A stretch of DNA of 64,000 nucleotides from an uncultured Rhizobiaceae group bacterium (GCA_937930635.1 CALHCF010000021.1:1-64000); one strand, 5' to 3'; positions 53,159 through 62,495 are shown, numbered from the stretch's first letter. A program made the numbers and translations. The notes: generated by a model not told the origin, from the sequence alone.

Positions 53159-54955
53159 ATGCCTACCTATCGCGCGCCTGTTGAAGAGTCTCTTTTCATT
53201 CTCAATGATGTGCTGAACATCGAACGCTACAATAATCTACCAGGATTTGCCGAAGTAACACCGGATATGATGGAAGCCATTCTGGGCGAAGCAGGAAAGC
53301 TGGCTCAGGAGGTTTTACAACCGCTCAATCAGGTTGGGGACCACGAAGGCTGCGTTCGGGCCGACGATGGATCGGTGAAAACTCCTACCGGCTTTAAAGA
53401 GGCTTATGATACCTATTGTGAATCGGGTTGGGGTGGGATGCCTTTTCCTGAGGAATTTGGCGGACAGAACCTTCCGGCAGCGCTGAATGCGGTGGTTGGT
53501 GAATATGTTGCTTCTGCCAACATGGCTTTTGGCATGTATCCGGGCCTGACAAGCGGTGCCATCGCAGCACTTATCGAACATGCGTCCGATGATCAGAAAC
53601 AAACCTATGTTCCCAAAATGGTCTCCGGTGAATGGTCCGGCACCATGAATCTTACCGAACCGCATTGCGGGACTGATCTGGGCCTTTTGCGCACCAAAGC
53701 CGTGCTGCAGGATGATGGCAGCTACAAAATATCAGGTCAGAAGATTTTCATATCCGCCGGTGAGCATGACCTGACATCAAACATAATCCACCTCGTGCTG
53801 GCCCGTATCGAGGGCGCGCCCGAGGGTGTGGATGGCATTTCGCTCTTTATTGTTCCCAAATTCGTTCTCGACGCCGATGGTAATCCGGCAGAACGCAATG
53901 GCGTTGTTTGTGGTTCGCTTGAGGAAAAGATGGGCATCCATGGCAACTCGACCGCTGTTTTGAATTATGATGATGCAACCGGCTATCTTGTTGGTACGGA
54001 AAACAGAGGCCTGAAGGCCATGTTCGTCATGATGAACGAGGCCCGCCTGGGCGTTGGGGTTCAGGGACTTGCCCAATCCGAAGTCGCCTATCAAAACGCA
54101 GTGGACTACGCGAAGGAAAGGGTTCAGGGCCGATCAATATCCGGTGTCAAAGAGCCTGAGAAAAAGGCCGACCCCATCATCGTCCATCCTGATGTTCGGC
54201 GTGTTTTGATGACCATCAAGAGTTTCAATGAAGCGGCACGCGCGCTGGTGATATGGACTGCATTGAAGGGCGATATCCATCGCCGCTCCGATGATGAGGA
54301 AGCCCGACAGGCCGCCGATGACATGATGGGGCTTTTGACCCCGGTCATCAAAGGCGTGATCACGGACAAGGGTTTCGATAACACGGTCATGGCGCAGCAG
54401 ATGTATGGTGGCCACGGCTATGTCGCAGAGTGGGGCATGGAACAATTTGTCCGCGATGCACGCATCGCGATGATTTATGAAGGCGCCAACGGCATTCAGG
54501 CGCTCGACCTGGTTGGCCGCAAGCTGCCCAGTAAAGGTGGCCGCGCTGTGCAGGCCTATTTCAAGGAAGTGGGCACGTTCTGCTCCACTCACAAAGACGA
54601 TGAAAAGATGAAGCCCTTCATTGAACCGTTGTCCAAAGCTCTTACCGATCTGCAGACAGCCACCATGTGGCTGGTTCAAAACGGTGTACAAAACCCCGAC
54701 AATGCGGGCGCAGCCTCAATGGATTACATGCATCTTTTTGGCCTGGTTGCCTTTGGACATATGTGGGGCCTTATGGTGGTTGCAGCCCATGAGAGGCTCG
54801 CTGACGGCGCCAATGGTTCGACGGAGTTTTACGAAAAGAAACTCGTAACCGCCCGTTTCTATATGGAACGCATTATGCCTGAAAGCTCTGCCCATCTGGC
54901 GCGGATAGAAACCGGGGCGGAAACCATGATGACGCTTGATGCCGAGGCGTTTTAA
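53159..54955 (+). CDS. Acyl-CoA dehydrogenase with extended C-terminus (DmdC/FadE-like)
   Basis: A 598-residue FAD enzyme that makes the first double bond in an acyl-CoA. Compared with ordinary ~390-residue enzymes it has an extra N-terminal part (YRAPVEESLFILNDVL, then YNNLPGFAEVTPD) and a ~130-residue C-terminal domain. The core has TMNLTEPHCGTDLG, KIFISAGEHDL and MIYEGANGIQALDLVGR, where Glu479 is the probable catalytic base. This build is shared by FadE-type enzymes and by DmdC, the methylmercaptopropionyl-CoA dehydrogenase of DMSP breakdown. Sequence alone does not decide. It leads the cluster, and its stop overlaps the next start by one base. Confidence 0.83.
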   Translation: MPTYRAPVEESLFILNDVLNIERYNNLPGFAEVTPDMMEAILGEAGKLAQEVLQPLNQVGDHEGCVRADDGSVKTPTGFKEAYDTYCESGWGGMPFPEEFGGQNLPAALNAVVGEYVASANMAFGMYPGLTSGAIAALIEHASDDQKQTYVPKMVSGEWSGTMNLTEPHCGTDLGLLRTKAVLQDDGSYKISGQKIFISAGEHDLTSNIIHLVLARIEGAPEGVDGISLFIVPKFVLDADGNPAERNGVVCGSLEEKMGIHGNSTAVLNYDDATGYLVGTENRGLKAMFVMMNEARLGVGVQGLAQSEVAYQNAVDYAKERVQGRSISGVKEPEKKADPIIVHPDVRRVLMTIKSFNEAARALVIWTALKGDIHRRSDDEEARQAADDMMGLLTPVIKGVITDKGFDNTVMAQQMYGGHGYVAEWGMEQFVRDARIAMIYEGANGIQALDLVGRKLPSKGGRAVQAYFKEVGTFCSTHKDDEKMKPFIEPLSKALTDLQTATMWLVQNGVQNPDNAGAASMDYMHLFGLVAFGHMWGLMVVAAHERLADGANGSTEFYEKKLVTARFYMERIMPESSAHLARIETGAETMMTLDAEAF

Positions 54956-55248
54956 TGCGCCTGGCCTTTACCGCGGCATTGTTGTTGGTCACCTTTATCC
55001 AGACTGTTCAGGCGCAAACCACTCCGCGCAAGGAAACTGATCGCTGGTTTGGCGGCAATTTATGCTTGAACGACTGTACGCGACATCGAGCTGGCTACCG
55101 GTGGGCGCTGGAGACGGGAGTCAACAGCTATGAAGACTGTCCCCAATTTGAGGAAAAGTCTTTCCTGATTGGTTGCAGGGTCTATGTGGATGACCCGCAT
55201 CGCGACCCTGACTTTGATGATGATGACAGACTGATCAGAAAGCGCTGA
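54955..55248 (+). CDS. Small secreted protein with four cysteines, unrecognised
   Basis: A 97-residue protein with a signal peptide (RLAFTAALLLVTFIQTVQAQ, cleavage near VQA). The mature 77 residues hold four cysteines (LCLNDCTRHR, EDCPQF, IGCRVY) that could form two disulfides, and the tail is very acidic (DPDFDDDDR). No known family was recognised. It sits between two acyl-CoA dehydrogenase genes, overlapping the first (TAATG) and two bases from the second, so it is certainly in their operon. Why a secreted protein is co-made with cytoplasmic beta-oxidation enzymes is unclear. Confidence 0.72.
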   Translation: MRLAFTAALLLVTFIQTVQAQTTPRKETDRWFGGNLCLNDCTRHRAGYRWALETGVNSYEDCPQFEEKSFLIGCRVYVDDPHRDPDFDDDDRLIRKR

Positions 55249-55249
55249 T

Positions 55250-56422
55250 ATGGATCACCCCGCGGAAACTCTCGGCATCCCAAAACCTTCGTGGCGAAAC
55301 GTTGAAGACGTTGCAATGCTGGAAGATATGACCAACCGGTTCATGGCCGACGAAATCGCTCCACACTATGAACGCTTCGAAAAACAGGAAATGGTGGATC
55401 GTGAGGCCTGGGAAAAGGCGGGGGAAGCCGGACTGCTTTGCGCATCAATGCCCGAAGAATTTGGCGGCGCCGGAGGCACTTATGCCCACGAGGCGGTCAT
55501 AGCAGAAGCCATTGGCCATCAGGGTGTCGATGGATTTGGTCTTGCACTGCACAACTCCATCGTTGCTCCCTATATCCTTCACTACGGTTCGCAGGAACAG
55601 AAGGAAAAATGGCTTCCCAGAATGGCGTCCGGTGAGTTGATCGGAGCCATAGCCATGACAGAACCCGGTGCAGGGTCTGATCTCCAAGGCGTCAAAACCA
55701 CAGCACTCAAGGACGGCAATCACTACAAGATCAATGGTTCCAAGACGTTTATTACCAACGGCCAACACGCCAACCTCATTGTTCTTGTGGTGAAGACTGA
55801 CCCAGCGCAGGGGGCCAAAGGCACGTCACTGATTGTGGTGGAGACCGATGACCTTGACGGCTTTGAGCGAGGGCGCAATCTCGACAAGGTTGGGTTGAAG
55901 GCCAACGATACATCGGAGCTGTTTTTCAACGATGTGCGGGTTCCGACATCCAGCCTTTTGGGCGCACAAGAAGGCAATGGTTTCTATCAACTGATGGAAC
56001 AACTTCCTCAGGAACGACTGCTGATTGCCAATCAGGCGATCTGTGCGATTGAACGGGCACTCATGCTGACCATTGACTATGTCAAGGAACGCAAGGCTTT
56101 CGGTAACAGGATCATTGATTTTCAGAATACTCAGTTCAAACTTGCAGAACTGAAAACCGAAGCCAGTGTTGCGCGGGTTTTCGTCGATCACTGTGTTGAA
56201 CAGCATCTTGCCGGCGAACTTGACGCTACCACCGCCTCAATGGCGAAATACTGGGTGACCGATCTGCAATGTAAAGTTATGGACGAATGTGTTCAGCTTC
56301 ACGGGGGTTACGGCTACATGAACGAATACCCTATCGCCAGAATGTTTCGCGATGCCCGCGTTCAGCGCATTTACGGTGGCACGAATGAGATCATGAAAGT
56401 GCTGATTGCGAGGAGCATTTAA
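55250..56422 (+). CDS. Acyl-CoA dehydrogenase
   Basis: A 390-residue enzyme of normal length. It has the FAD/substrate segments AIAMTEPGAGSDLQG and NGSKTFITNGQHANL and the C-terminal HGGYGYMNEYPIARMFRDARV (core). The RIYGGTNEIMK segment carries the glutamate base found in long-chain and isovaleryl-type members. It would make the 2,3-double bond on an acyl-CoA and pass electrons to ETF. It lies between the small secreted protein and a thioesterase, whose ATG begins directly after its stop. Together with thiolase and FadB-like genes downstream it forms a complete beta-oxidation set. Confidence 0.88.
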   Translation: MDHPAETLGIPKPSWRNVEDVAMLEDMTNRFMADEIAPHYERFEKQEMVDREAWEKAGEAGLLCASMPEEFGGAGGTYAHEAVIAEAIGHQGVDGFGLALHNSIVAPYILHYGSQEQKEKWLPRMASGELIGAIAMTEPGAGSDLQGVKTTALKDGNHYKINGSKTFITNGQHANLIVLVVKTDPAQGAKGTSLIVVETDDLDGFERGRNLDKVGLKANDTSELFFNDVRVPTSSLLGAQEGNGFYQLMEQLPQERLLIANQAICAIERALMLTIDYVKERKAFGNRIIDFQNTQFKLAELKTEASVARVFVDHCVEQHLAGELDATTASMAKYWVTDLQCKVMDECVQLHGGYGYMNEYPIARMFRDARVQRIYGGTNEIMKVLIARSI

Positions 56423-56854
56423 ATGCGCGGCGCCGCCGGGTTTTCAAGAGACATGACGCCGCCATCCGCGAAGTGGTTGGGGATGGATCTGATCGAACAT
56501 GATCCCCAGAAGATGTATTCGAAAGTATCTTTTGAACCCAACAAAGACATGATCAACTTTGGCGGTGTGATACAGGGCGGCTTTTTGGGTGCGATGATGG
56601 ATGATGCAATGGGCTTCAACACATTCATATCGCTCAACATGAAGTTTTCGATGGCAACCATCGATCTGAGCACGCAGTTTTTAAGAGCCGTACCTTTTGA
56701 CACAATCATCGGCGAAGCATGGGTCACAAAATCGGGTAAAGCCATCGCTTTCACCGAAGCCAAACTTTATATCGGTGACAATGAACTGGCCGCCCGGGCC
56801 ACCTCAAGCCTGAAACTCAGGCCCTTTGAAGGGCTGCAATTTGAAACGAGTTAA
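56423..56854 (+). CDS. PaaI family acyl-CoA thioesterase
   Basis: A 143-residue hot-dog protein that hydrolyses acyl-CoA. The PaaI pattern is visible: NFGGVIQGGFLGAMMDDAMGF with the conserved Gly-Gly and Asp, then TIDLSTQFLRAVP and the C-terminal strand GDNELAARATSSLKL. It begins at the base after the stop of the upstream acyl-CoA dehydrogenase. In a beta-oxidation operon it could release CoA from intermediates that pile up. Substrate chain length is unknown. Confidence 0.82.
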   Translation: MRGAAGFSRDMTPPSAKWLGMDLIEHDPQKMYSKVSFEPNKDMINFGGVIQGGFLGAMMDDAMGFNTFISLNMKFSMATIDLSTQFLRAVPFDTIIGEAWVTKSGKAIAFTEAKLYIGDNELAARATSSLKLRPFEGLQFETS

Positions 56855-56889
56855 ACCATCGGATCAAACGATCCTCAAGGAGACCAGCC

Positions 56890-58098
56890 ATGGCTGATGC
56901 ATTTATCTACGACCACGTGCGTACCCCGCGCGGGCGCGGCAAGAAAGATGGCGCGTTGCATGAAGTGCCAACCAATCATTTGGCCGCCGGGGTGCTGGAA
57001 AGCATCCGTGATCGCAACGAACTGGATACCAAGCTGATTGATGATGTGGTTTTTGGCTGCGTTGACCCGGTCAAGGAAGCCGGCGGCGATATCACGAGAA
57101 CAGCCATCCTGCAGGCCGGTTACGACGAGAGCGTTGCCGGTGTACAACTGAACCGCTACTGCGCCTCCGGTCTGGACTCAGTCAATTTTGCAGCTTCCAA
57201 AATTATGGCGGGTGTCGATGATGTCGCCATCGGCGGCGGTGTGGAATCCATGTCTCGGGTCGGCATTGGCGCTGCTGGCAATGCCTGGCCGATGGACCCA
57301 ACGATTGCGGTTCCTTCTTACTTTGTACCACAGGGCATTTCAGCTGACCTGATCGCGACCAAGCATGGCTTCTCGCGCGATGACGTGGATGCATATGCTG
57401 TTGAAAGTCAGAAACGGGCAGCGAAAAGCTGGGAAGAAGGACGCTTCAAGGACTCTCTTGCTCCGGTCAAGGATATCAATGGCCTCACCATCCTTGACCA
57501 TGATGAACATATGCGACCTGGAACTGATATGCAGTCGCTTGGTGGACTAAACGCATCCTTTGCGATGATGGGTGAAATAGGCGGCTTCGACGCTGTTGCT
57601 ATTCAGCGCTATCCTGAACTGGAAGATATCGAGCATGTTCATCATGCCGGTAATTCATCCGGTATTGTGGATGGTTCTGCCGCTGTTCTGCTGGGTTCCA
57701 AGCAGGGGGGCGCGTCCATGGGGCTGACACCCCGCGCCAGAATCAAGGCCTTCACCAATATCGGGTCTGAGCCTGCCATCATGCTCACCGGGCCGGTTGA
57801 TGTGACGAGTAAACTGCTGAAAAAAGCAGATATGAAGATCGAAGATATCGATCTCTTTGAGTTGAATGAAGCCTTTGCGTCCGTTGTGCTGCGTTACATG
57901 CAGGCCTTTGATATTCCCCATGATAAAATCAATGTCTGCGGTGGTGCCATCGCCATGGGCCATCCACTTGGGGCAACGGGGGCCATGATTTTGGGCACGG
58001 TGCTGGATGAGCTGGAACGCCGTGATCTCAACACCGCGCTGGTCACCCTGTGTATCGGTGCCGGTATGGGCACCGCAACCATTATCGAACGGGTGTGA
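56890..58098 (+). CDS. Acetyl-CoA C-acyltransferase (thiolase, FadA-like)
   Basis: A 402-residue thiolase that cleaves 3-ketoacyl-CoA to acetyl-CoA and a shortened acyl-CoA. The nucleophilic Cys91 is in NRYCASGLDSV, the His of GGAIAMGHPLGATGA near residue 358 and the second Cys in LCIGAGMG near 388 complete the catalytic set. FELNEAFASV is also conserved. Length is typical. AAGGAG precedes the ATG at 56890. The next gene encodes the FadB-like multifunctional protein, the usual partner. Confidence 0.9.
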   Translation: MADAFIYDHVRTPRGRGKKDGALHEVPTNHLAAGVLESIRDRNELDTKLIDDVVFGCVDPVKEAGGDITRTAILQAGYDESVAGVQLNRYCASGLDSVNFAASKIMAGVDDVAIGGGVESMSRVGIGAAGNAWPMDPTIAVPSYFVPQGISADLIATKHGFSRDDVDAYAVESQKRAAKSWEEGRFKDSLAPVKDINGLTILDHDEHMRPGTDMQSLGGLNASFAMMGEIGGFDAVAIQRYPELEDIEHVHHAGNSSGIVDGSAAVLLGSKQGGASMGLTPRARIKAFTNIGSEPAIMLTGPVDVTSKLLKKADMKIEDIDLFELNEAFASVVLRYMQAFDIPHDKINVCGGAIAMGHPLGATGAMILGTVLDELERRDLNTALVTLCIGAGMGTATIIERV

Positions 58099-58106
58099 GC
58101 AAGATC

Positions 58107-60308
58107 ATGACGATGACCAATTTCACCCTCGAAACCGATGCTGACGGCATTGCTCTCGTCACATGGGATATGCCTGGAAAATCCATGAATGTGATTGATC
58201 AAAGCGTCATAGAAGACATGGATGCCCTGATCGAAAAAGTAGAATCCGACGAGGCCATCAAGGGCGTGGTGATAACCTCCGGCAAAAAGACTTTTGGAGC
58301 CGGGGCTGATCTGACCATGTTGCAGGACATGCTCGGCGAGTATGCCCAGGTGAATGCGCAGGACGAGCAAAAAGCTGCTCAGATGCTGTTTGACGGAGCC
58401 TATCGGCTCAACCAAACCCTGCGATGGATCGAGACTGGCGACAAACCTTGGGTTGCCGCGTTGAACGGCATGGCGCTTGGCGGTTGTCTGGAGATCGCTC
58501 TTGCCTGTCATGCGCGTGTTGCTTCGGATGACAGCAAGACCACGTTTGGACTTCCGGAAGTTAAGGTCGGCCTGCTTCCTGGCGGCGGCGGCACCCAACG
58601 CATCGCCCGTTTGGTCAATCCGCAGGATGGCATGCAGATGTTGTTGCAGGGCAAATCTCATCCGGCAAAGAAAGCCAAGCAACTTGGGTTCATCACCGAA
58701 GTTGTTGCCGGTGACGCTATTGTTGAGACAGCCAGGCAGATGATCCGTGACGGTCTCAAACCACAGGCTCCGTGGGATGTTAAAGGCTTCAAGGCACCAA
58801 TCAACATCTGGTCGCCAGCTGGCGTTCAGATGTTATCTGCGGGTAATGCGCTGCTGCGTAAGGAAACCTATGGCAACTACCCCAATGCGCTGAACATCAT
58901 GAAATGTGTCTACGAGGGCCTTCTGCTACCCTTCGACACCGCGCTTAAGGTTGAGAGTCGCTACTTTGCAAATACGCTAACCACGCCTGAAGCAAAGGCG
59001 ATGATACGTTCGCTTTTTGTGAATATGCAGGAACTGAACAAGGGGGCGCGACGCCCTGATGTTCCGGCAACCTCAATCAAGAAAGTAGGCGTTCTTGGCG
59101 CAGGCTTCATGGGCGCAAGCATTGCTTATGTGACAGCAAAAGCGGGTATGGAGGTCATTCTCATCGACCGTGACCAGGAATCCGCCGACAAGGGCAAGAA
59201 CCATTGTTCAGATATGCTCGACAAGGCAATTGCCCGCAAACGATCTACACCTGAAAAGAAGGAGGCTCTTCTGGGCCTGATCAACGCTACGGCAGATTAT
59301 GCGATGCTGGATGGTTGTGACCTCGTGGTGGAAGCCGTTTTTGAAGACAAGGGTGTCAAAAAAGCGGTCACCGAGCAAACCGAGGCTGTGATTGACGAAG
59401 ACACTATTTTTGCCTCCAACACCTCCACCATCCCCATCACCGAGCTCGCACAAGCGTCATCGCGTGCTGAAAATTTTGTGGGAATTCACTTCTTCTCGCC
59501 AGTTGACCGCATGATGCTTGTCGAGATCATTATGGGACAGAAGACAGGCGACAAGGCTCTTGCCATGGCCGTCGACTATGTGATGGCGATCAAGAAGACC
59601 CCGATTGTTGTCAACGATTCTCGCGGATTTTATGTCAACCGTTGTGTCATGCGCTACATGCAGGAAGCTTGGAATATGCTGTCTGAGGGCGTTCCCGCAG
59701 CCATGGTGGAAAATTCGGCGAAGATGGTTGGTATGCCGGTCGGCCCGCTGACACTCAACGATGAAGTTGCCATCGACCTTTCCCAAAAAGTGATGAAACA
59801 GACCATCGCTGACCTTGGCAAAGACGTTGTCGATCCACGTCACTTCAAGCTGATCAACACGCTGGTGGATGATCATGGAAGGATCGGGAAAAAAGCGGGT
59901 AAGGGCTTTTTCGACTATCCCGAAAAACCGGCAAAAAAGAAGCTCTGGCCCGAATTGAGGAATATGTTCCCGCAACTCGACCCTGATGCTGTCGATATTG
60001 ATGATCTCAAGGACCGTTACCTCTACACGATTGCCATGGAAGCGGCACGCACGGTGGAAGAGAAAGTTGTAACCGACATTCGAGAGGCTGACGTGGGTGC
60101 AATTCTTGGGTTTGGTTTTGCGCCTTATACCGGTGGGCCATTGTCCTTCATTGATGAAGTAGGACTACCAGCATTCCAGAAACGCGCGCTTGAACTTGCC
60201 AAGAAATACGGCGATCATTTCACACCAACGGATTTGATTGCCCAGATGGCTGAGAAGGGCGAGACTTTCTATCAACGCTTCTCCACCGAGACGGAAGCGG
60301 CCGCTTAG
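58107..60308 (+). CDS. 3-hydroxyacyl-CoA dehydrogenase/enoyl-CoA hydratase (FadB/FadJ-like)
   Basis: A 733-residue two-activity enzyme of beta-oxidation. The N-terminal crotonase domain (~1-190) has SGKKTFGAGADL, ALGGCLEIALACH and LPEVKVGLLPGGGGTQR with the two catalytic Glu. The NAD-binding dehydrogenase domain (~325-510) has VLGAGFMGASIAYV and NFVGIHFFSPVD with the catalytic His, and two C-terminal domains follow. It hydrates enoyl-CoA and oxidises the product to 3-ketoacyl-CoA for the thiolase upstream. ATG 58107 is used; an ATG at 58113 is possible and the frame before overlaps the thiolase gene. A hairpin follows the stop. Confidence 0.9.
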   Translation: MTMTNFTLETDADGIALVTWDMPGKSMNVIDQSVIEDMDALIEKVESDEAIKGVVITSGKKTFGAGADLTMLQDMLGEYAQVNAQDEQKAAQMLFDGAYRLNQTLRWIETGDKPWVAALNGMALGGCLEIALACHARVASDDSKTTFGLPEVKVGLLPGGGGTQRIARLVNPQDGMQMLLQGKSHPAKKAKQLGFITEVVAGDAIVETARQMIRDGLKPQAPWDVKGFKAPINIWSPAGVQMLSAGNALLRKETYGNYPNALNIMKCVYEGLLLPFDTALKVESRYFANTLTTPEAKAMIRSLFVNMQELNKGARRPDVPATSIKKVGVLGAGFMGASIAYVTAKAGMEVILIDRDQESADKGKNHCSDMLDKAIARKRSTPEKKEALLGLINATADYAMLDGCDLVVEAVFEDKGVKKAVTEQTEAVIDEDTIFASNTSTIPITELAQASSRAENFVGIHFFSPVDRMMLVEIIMGQKTGDKALAMAVDYVMAIKKTPIVVNDSRGFYVNRCVMRYMQEAWNMLSEGVPAAMVENSAKMVGMPVGPLTLNDEVAIDLSQKVMKQTIADLGKDVVDPRHFKLINTLVDDHGRIGKKAGKGFFDYPEKPAKKKLWPELRNMFPQLDPDAVDIDDLKDRYLYTIAMEAARTVEEKVVTDIREADVGAILGFGFAPYTGGPLSFIDEVGLPAFQKRALELAKKYGDHFTPTDLIAQMAEKGETFYQRFSTETEAAA

Positions 60309-60319
60309 AATCAAATAAG

Positions 60320-60346
60320 ACCAGAGCTGCGTAATGCGGCTCTGGT
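60320..60346 (+). terminator. Hairpin after the FadB-like gene
   Basis: ACCAGAGC and GCTCTGGT form a perfect 8-bp stem with an 11-base loop, 12 bases after the stop. No T-run follows directly, so termination is probable but not certain. Confidence 0.5.
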
Positions 60347-60393
60347 ACAAACTTGTTTACCAAACACCGATAAGCTCCTTTCGAAGACGGAGT

Positions 60394-60410
60394 GCGGGCA
60401 CCATGCCCGC
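60394..60410 (+). repeat. Short strong hairpin just upstream of the acyltransferase gene
   Basis: GCGGGC-ACCAT-GCCCGC is a perfect 6-bp stem that ends 5 bases before the ATG at 60416, where the ribosome site would be. Either the true start lies further in or translation is limited by this structure. Confidence 0.5.
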
Positions 60411-60415
60411 TCTGA

Positions 60416-61666
60416 ATGGGTAGACTGGTGGTCGTCAAGAGCAATCCTCAACGCGCGCAGGAAATGCCGGGCAGCACCTTGCTGAACCCGACTGCATGGC
60501 GCGTGCAGGTTCTGCGTTCTGTCGATGAAATTGAGCCGTTTGAACCGCATTGGCTGGCGCTTGAACGTGAAACAAGTGATCCCTTTGCGGCATTTCAAAG
60601 CTACTCATGGTGCATTGCATGGGCGAAAGCCTTCTGCACCGGCAAAGGTGGAGCACCACAGCCTCACATCTTCGCAGTTTACAGAAACGAGGAACTGGTC
60701 GCTCTGCTGCCAATGATGAGCCAGACACGCGCTGGCGTTCGGGTTCTAAGCCTGTTTGGGGAACCGCATAGCCAGATTGCCGGCGCACTGACCCACCCGG
60801 GAGTTGATTGTGGCCCTGGCCTGCGTCTTTGTCTGGTCAAGGCAAGGGCGGACAGGTCCCTTGACGCTATCGCACTTGGTCCGATCCCCGAAGGGTCGCA
60901 GTTGAGCAACGCGTTGGATGAGACAGGCCTAAGCAGTCACCATGCCAGCCACCTTTCCATGATCGAATGGCCCGGCATCTGGCGGGCTGATGATTATCTG
61001 GCAGCGTTGAGCAAAAACAGGCGCAAGGATTTCAACAACAAGAAACGGCGGCTCGAAAAGCTGGGAAGCGTTAGTTTCAAACGCTATGATGCCGGTTCAC
61101 CGGAGTTCCGTAAATACGCAGAAACGGCCATTGTCTGGAAACGCAACTGGCTTACCAGAAACGGAAAGGTCTCTGCGGCTCTTTCTGCTGACGGCATGAT
61201 TGATTTCATGATAGGGCTAAGGAGCCAGACTGGTGGATTTATCCCGGAGATTGAGGTCCTGTCGGCCAATGAGACGCCGGTCGCCATCTCCATAAATCTC
61301 GTAGGGCGCGAAATACGAAACTGCTATCTGTCGGGCTATGATGAAAGTTTCGCGCATGTTTCTCCCGGCACACTGGCTCACCAATACGCCATTCATCAAA
61401 GCATAGAAGACGGAATGAGTGCATACAGCCTGCTGGGGCACCCAACCCATTTCAAAAACCTTTGGGCCAATAAAAAGCCCCCTCTGAAACAGGTCCTCGT
61501 TCCGCTGAACTGGCGCGGCAGGTTGTGGATTTCCGGGTGGCGAGAACTGGCAAAGCCACGAATTAAATCGGTCATGAACCGATTGTCGCAAATGAGGTTT
61601 GTCCCCTTTCTTGGCCCTGTAGCCAAACATATTATCAATATCCTGCCGAAGATCGGACGCAGCTGA
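60416..61666 (+). CDS. GNAT/FemAB-like acyltransferase (CelD/BioF2-type)
   Basis: A protein of up to 416 residues with two GNAT-like halves. It has WRVQVLRSVDEIEPFEPHWLALE in part near the start, PFAAFQSYSWCIAWAKAF and LVALLPM in the first half. The second half has SKNRRKDFNNKKRRLEKLG and PVAISINLVGREIRNCYLSGYDE. This is the pattern of the CelD/BcsL-like acetyltransferase family linked to polysaccharide or envelope modification. The C-terminal ~50 residues are basic and amphipathic. The start is doubtful: a hairpin precedes ATG 60416 closely; ATG 60464 is the next. Substrate is unknown. Confidence 0.75.
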   Translation: MGRLVVVKSNPQRAQEMPGSTLLNPTAWRVQVLRSVDEIEPFEPHWLALERETSDPFAAFQSYSWCIAWAKAFCTGKGGAPQPHIFAVYRNEELVALLPMMSQTRAGVRVLSLFGEPHSQIAGALTHPGVDCGPGLRLCLVKARADRSLDAIALGPIPEGSQLSNALDETGLSSHHASHLSMIEWPGIWRADDYLAALSKNRRKDFNNKKRRLEKLGSVSFKRYDAGSPEFRKYAETAIVWKRNWLTRNGKVSAALSADGMIDFMIGLRSQTGGFIPEIEVLSANETPVAISINLVGREIRNCYLSGYDESFAHVSPGTLAHQYAIHQSIEDGMSAYSLLGHPTHFKNLWANKKPPLKQVLVPLNWRGRLWISGWRELAKPRIKSVMNRLSQMRFVPFLGPVAKHIINILPKIGRS

Positions 61667-61786
61667 CACCGCCTGTGCCGACCTGTCAAAACTGCACACA
61701 ACAAATGGCTTGCAGGATGCTGGACAGGCTCTCAAATACGGCTTATGTAGGATAATATTCCTTCTGTTCAGCAAACGGATTAACAG

Positions 61787-62485
61787 ATGTTTTCCCACAG
61801 GCAAGTGTGGTCCGCTATCGACTCGCTTGCGCAGAAAAACAATCTTTCCGTATCCCGTCTTGCCCGTGATGCAGGACTGGATCCGACGACTTTCAACAAG
61901 TCCAAACGCACCAGCGCCGATGGCCGGTTGCGGTGGCCCTCAACCGAATCCCTTTCAAAAATCATGCGGGCGACGGGAACCAGGATGGATACGTTTGTCA
62001 CCCTGATGCGGGATGGCGACACCATACCTGCAGGCAATACCGCAGCTTTGCGGCCCGTTCCAGGCTTTGGTGAAGACCCACCACCCGCATTTTCTATACC
62101 ATTGGCAGTTCCCTTACTCGGTCTCGCACAAGCTGGCAGCGGCGGGTTTTTTGATGATGCCGGTCTCCCCACCGGTGAAGGATGGGAGGCTGTCGAGTTT
62201 CCTCAGCCGGACGGTGAGACAGTGTATGCGCTGGAAATTTCGGGCGATAGCATGTTGCCGCTCTATCGCGATGGTGACCGTATTATCATCTCACCGACAT
62301 CCTCCACCCGGCGCGGGGACCGCGTGGTTGTCCGCACACTGCACGGAGAGGTGATGGCCAAGATTTTAAGCCGCAGAACTGCAAAAACCCTGGAGTTGGA
62401 TTCGCTTAATCCCGACCATGAAAACCGGATTTTCAAGCTCTCCGATATCGACTGGGTGGCGCGAATTGTCTGGGCAAGCCAGTAG
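61787..62485 (+). CDS. S24-type transcriptional repressor with HTH domain
   Basis: A 232-residue regulator. An XRE-like helix-turn-helix is at ~15-75 (LSVSRLARDAGLDPTTFNKSKR). The C-terminal half is a LexA/CI-type S24 peptidase domain (~110-228) with the serine in EISGDSMLPLYRDGD and the lysine in RRGDRVVVRT or GEVMAKIL. Such proteins cleave themselves or respond to stress, and they are widespread single regulators in Hyphomicrobiales. There are no phage genes around it, so it is not a prophage repressor in place. Its own leader (120 bases) may carry its operator, which I could not define. Confidence 0.82.
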   Translation: MFSHRQVWSAIDSLAQKNNLSVSRLARDAGLDPTTFNKSKRTSADGRLRWPSTESLSKIMRATGTRMDTFVTLMRDGDTIPAGNTAALRPVPGFGEDPPPAFSIPLAVPLLGLAQAGSGGFFDDAGLPTGEGWEAVEFPQPDGETVYALEISGDSMLPLYRDGDRIIISPTSSTRRGDRVVVRTLHGEVMAKILSRRTAKTLELDSLNPDHENRIFKLSDIDWVARIVWASQ

Positions 62486-62495
62486 GCGCGCCCTT

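Noticed and set aside
61787-62485. Prophage repressor
   Set aside because: The S24-type protein has no integrase, excisionase or structural phage genes nearby, and the flanking genes are chromosomal.
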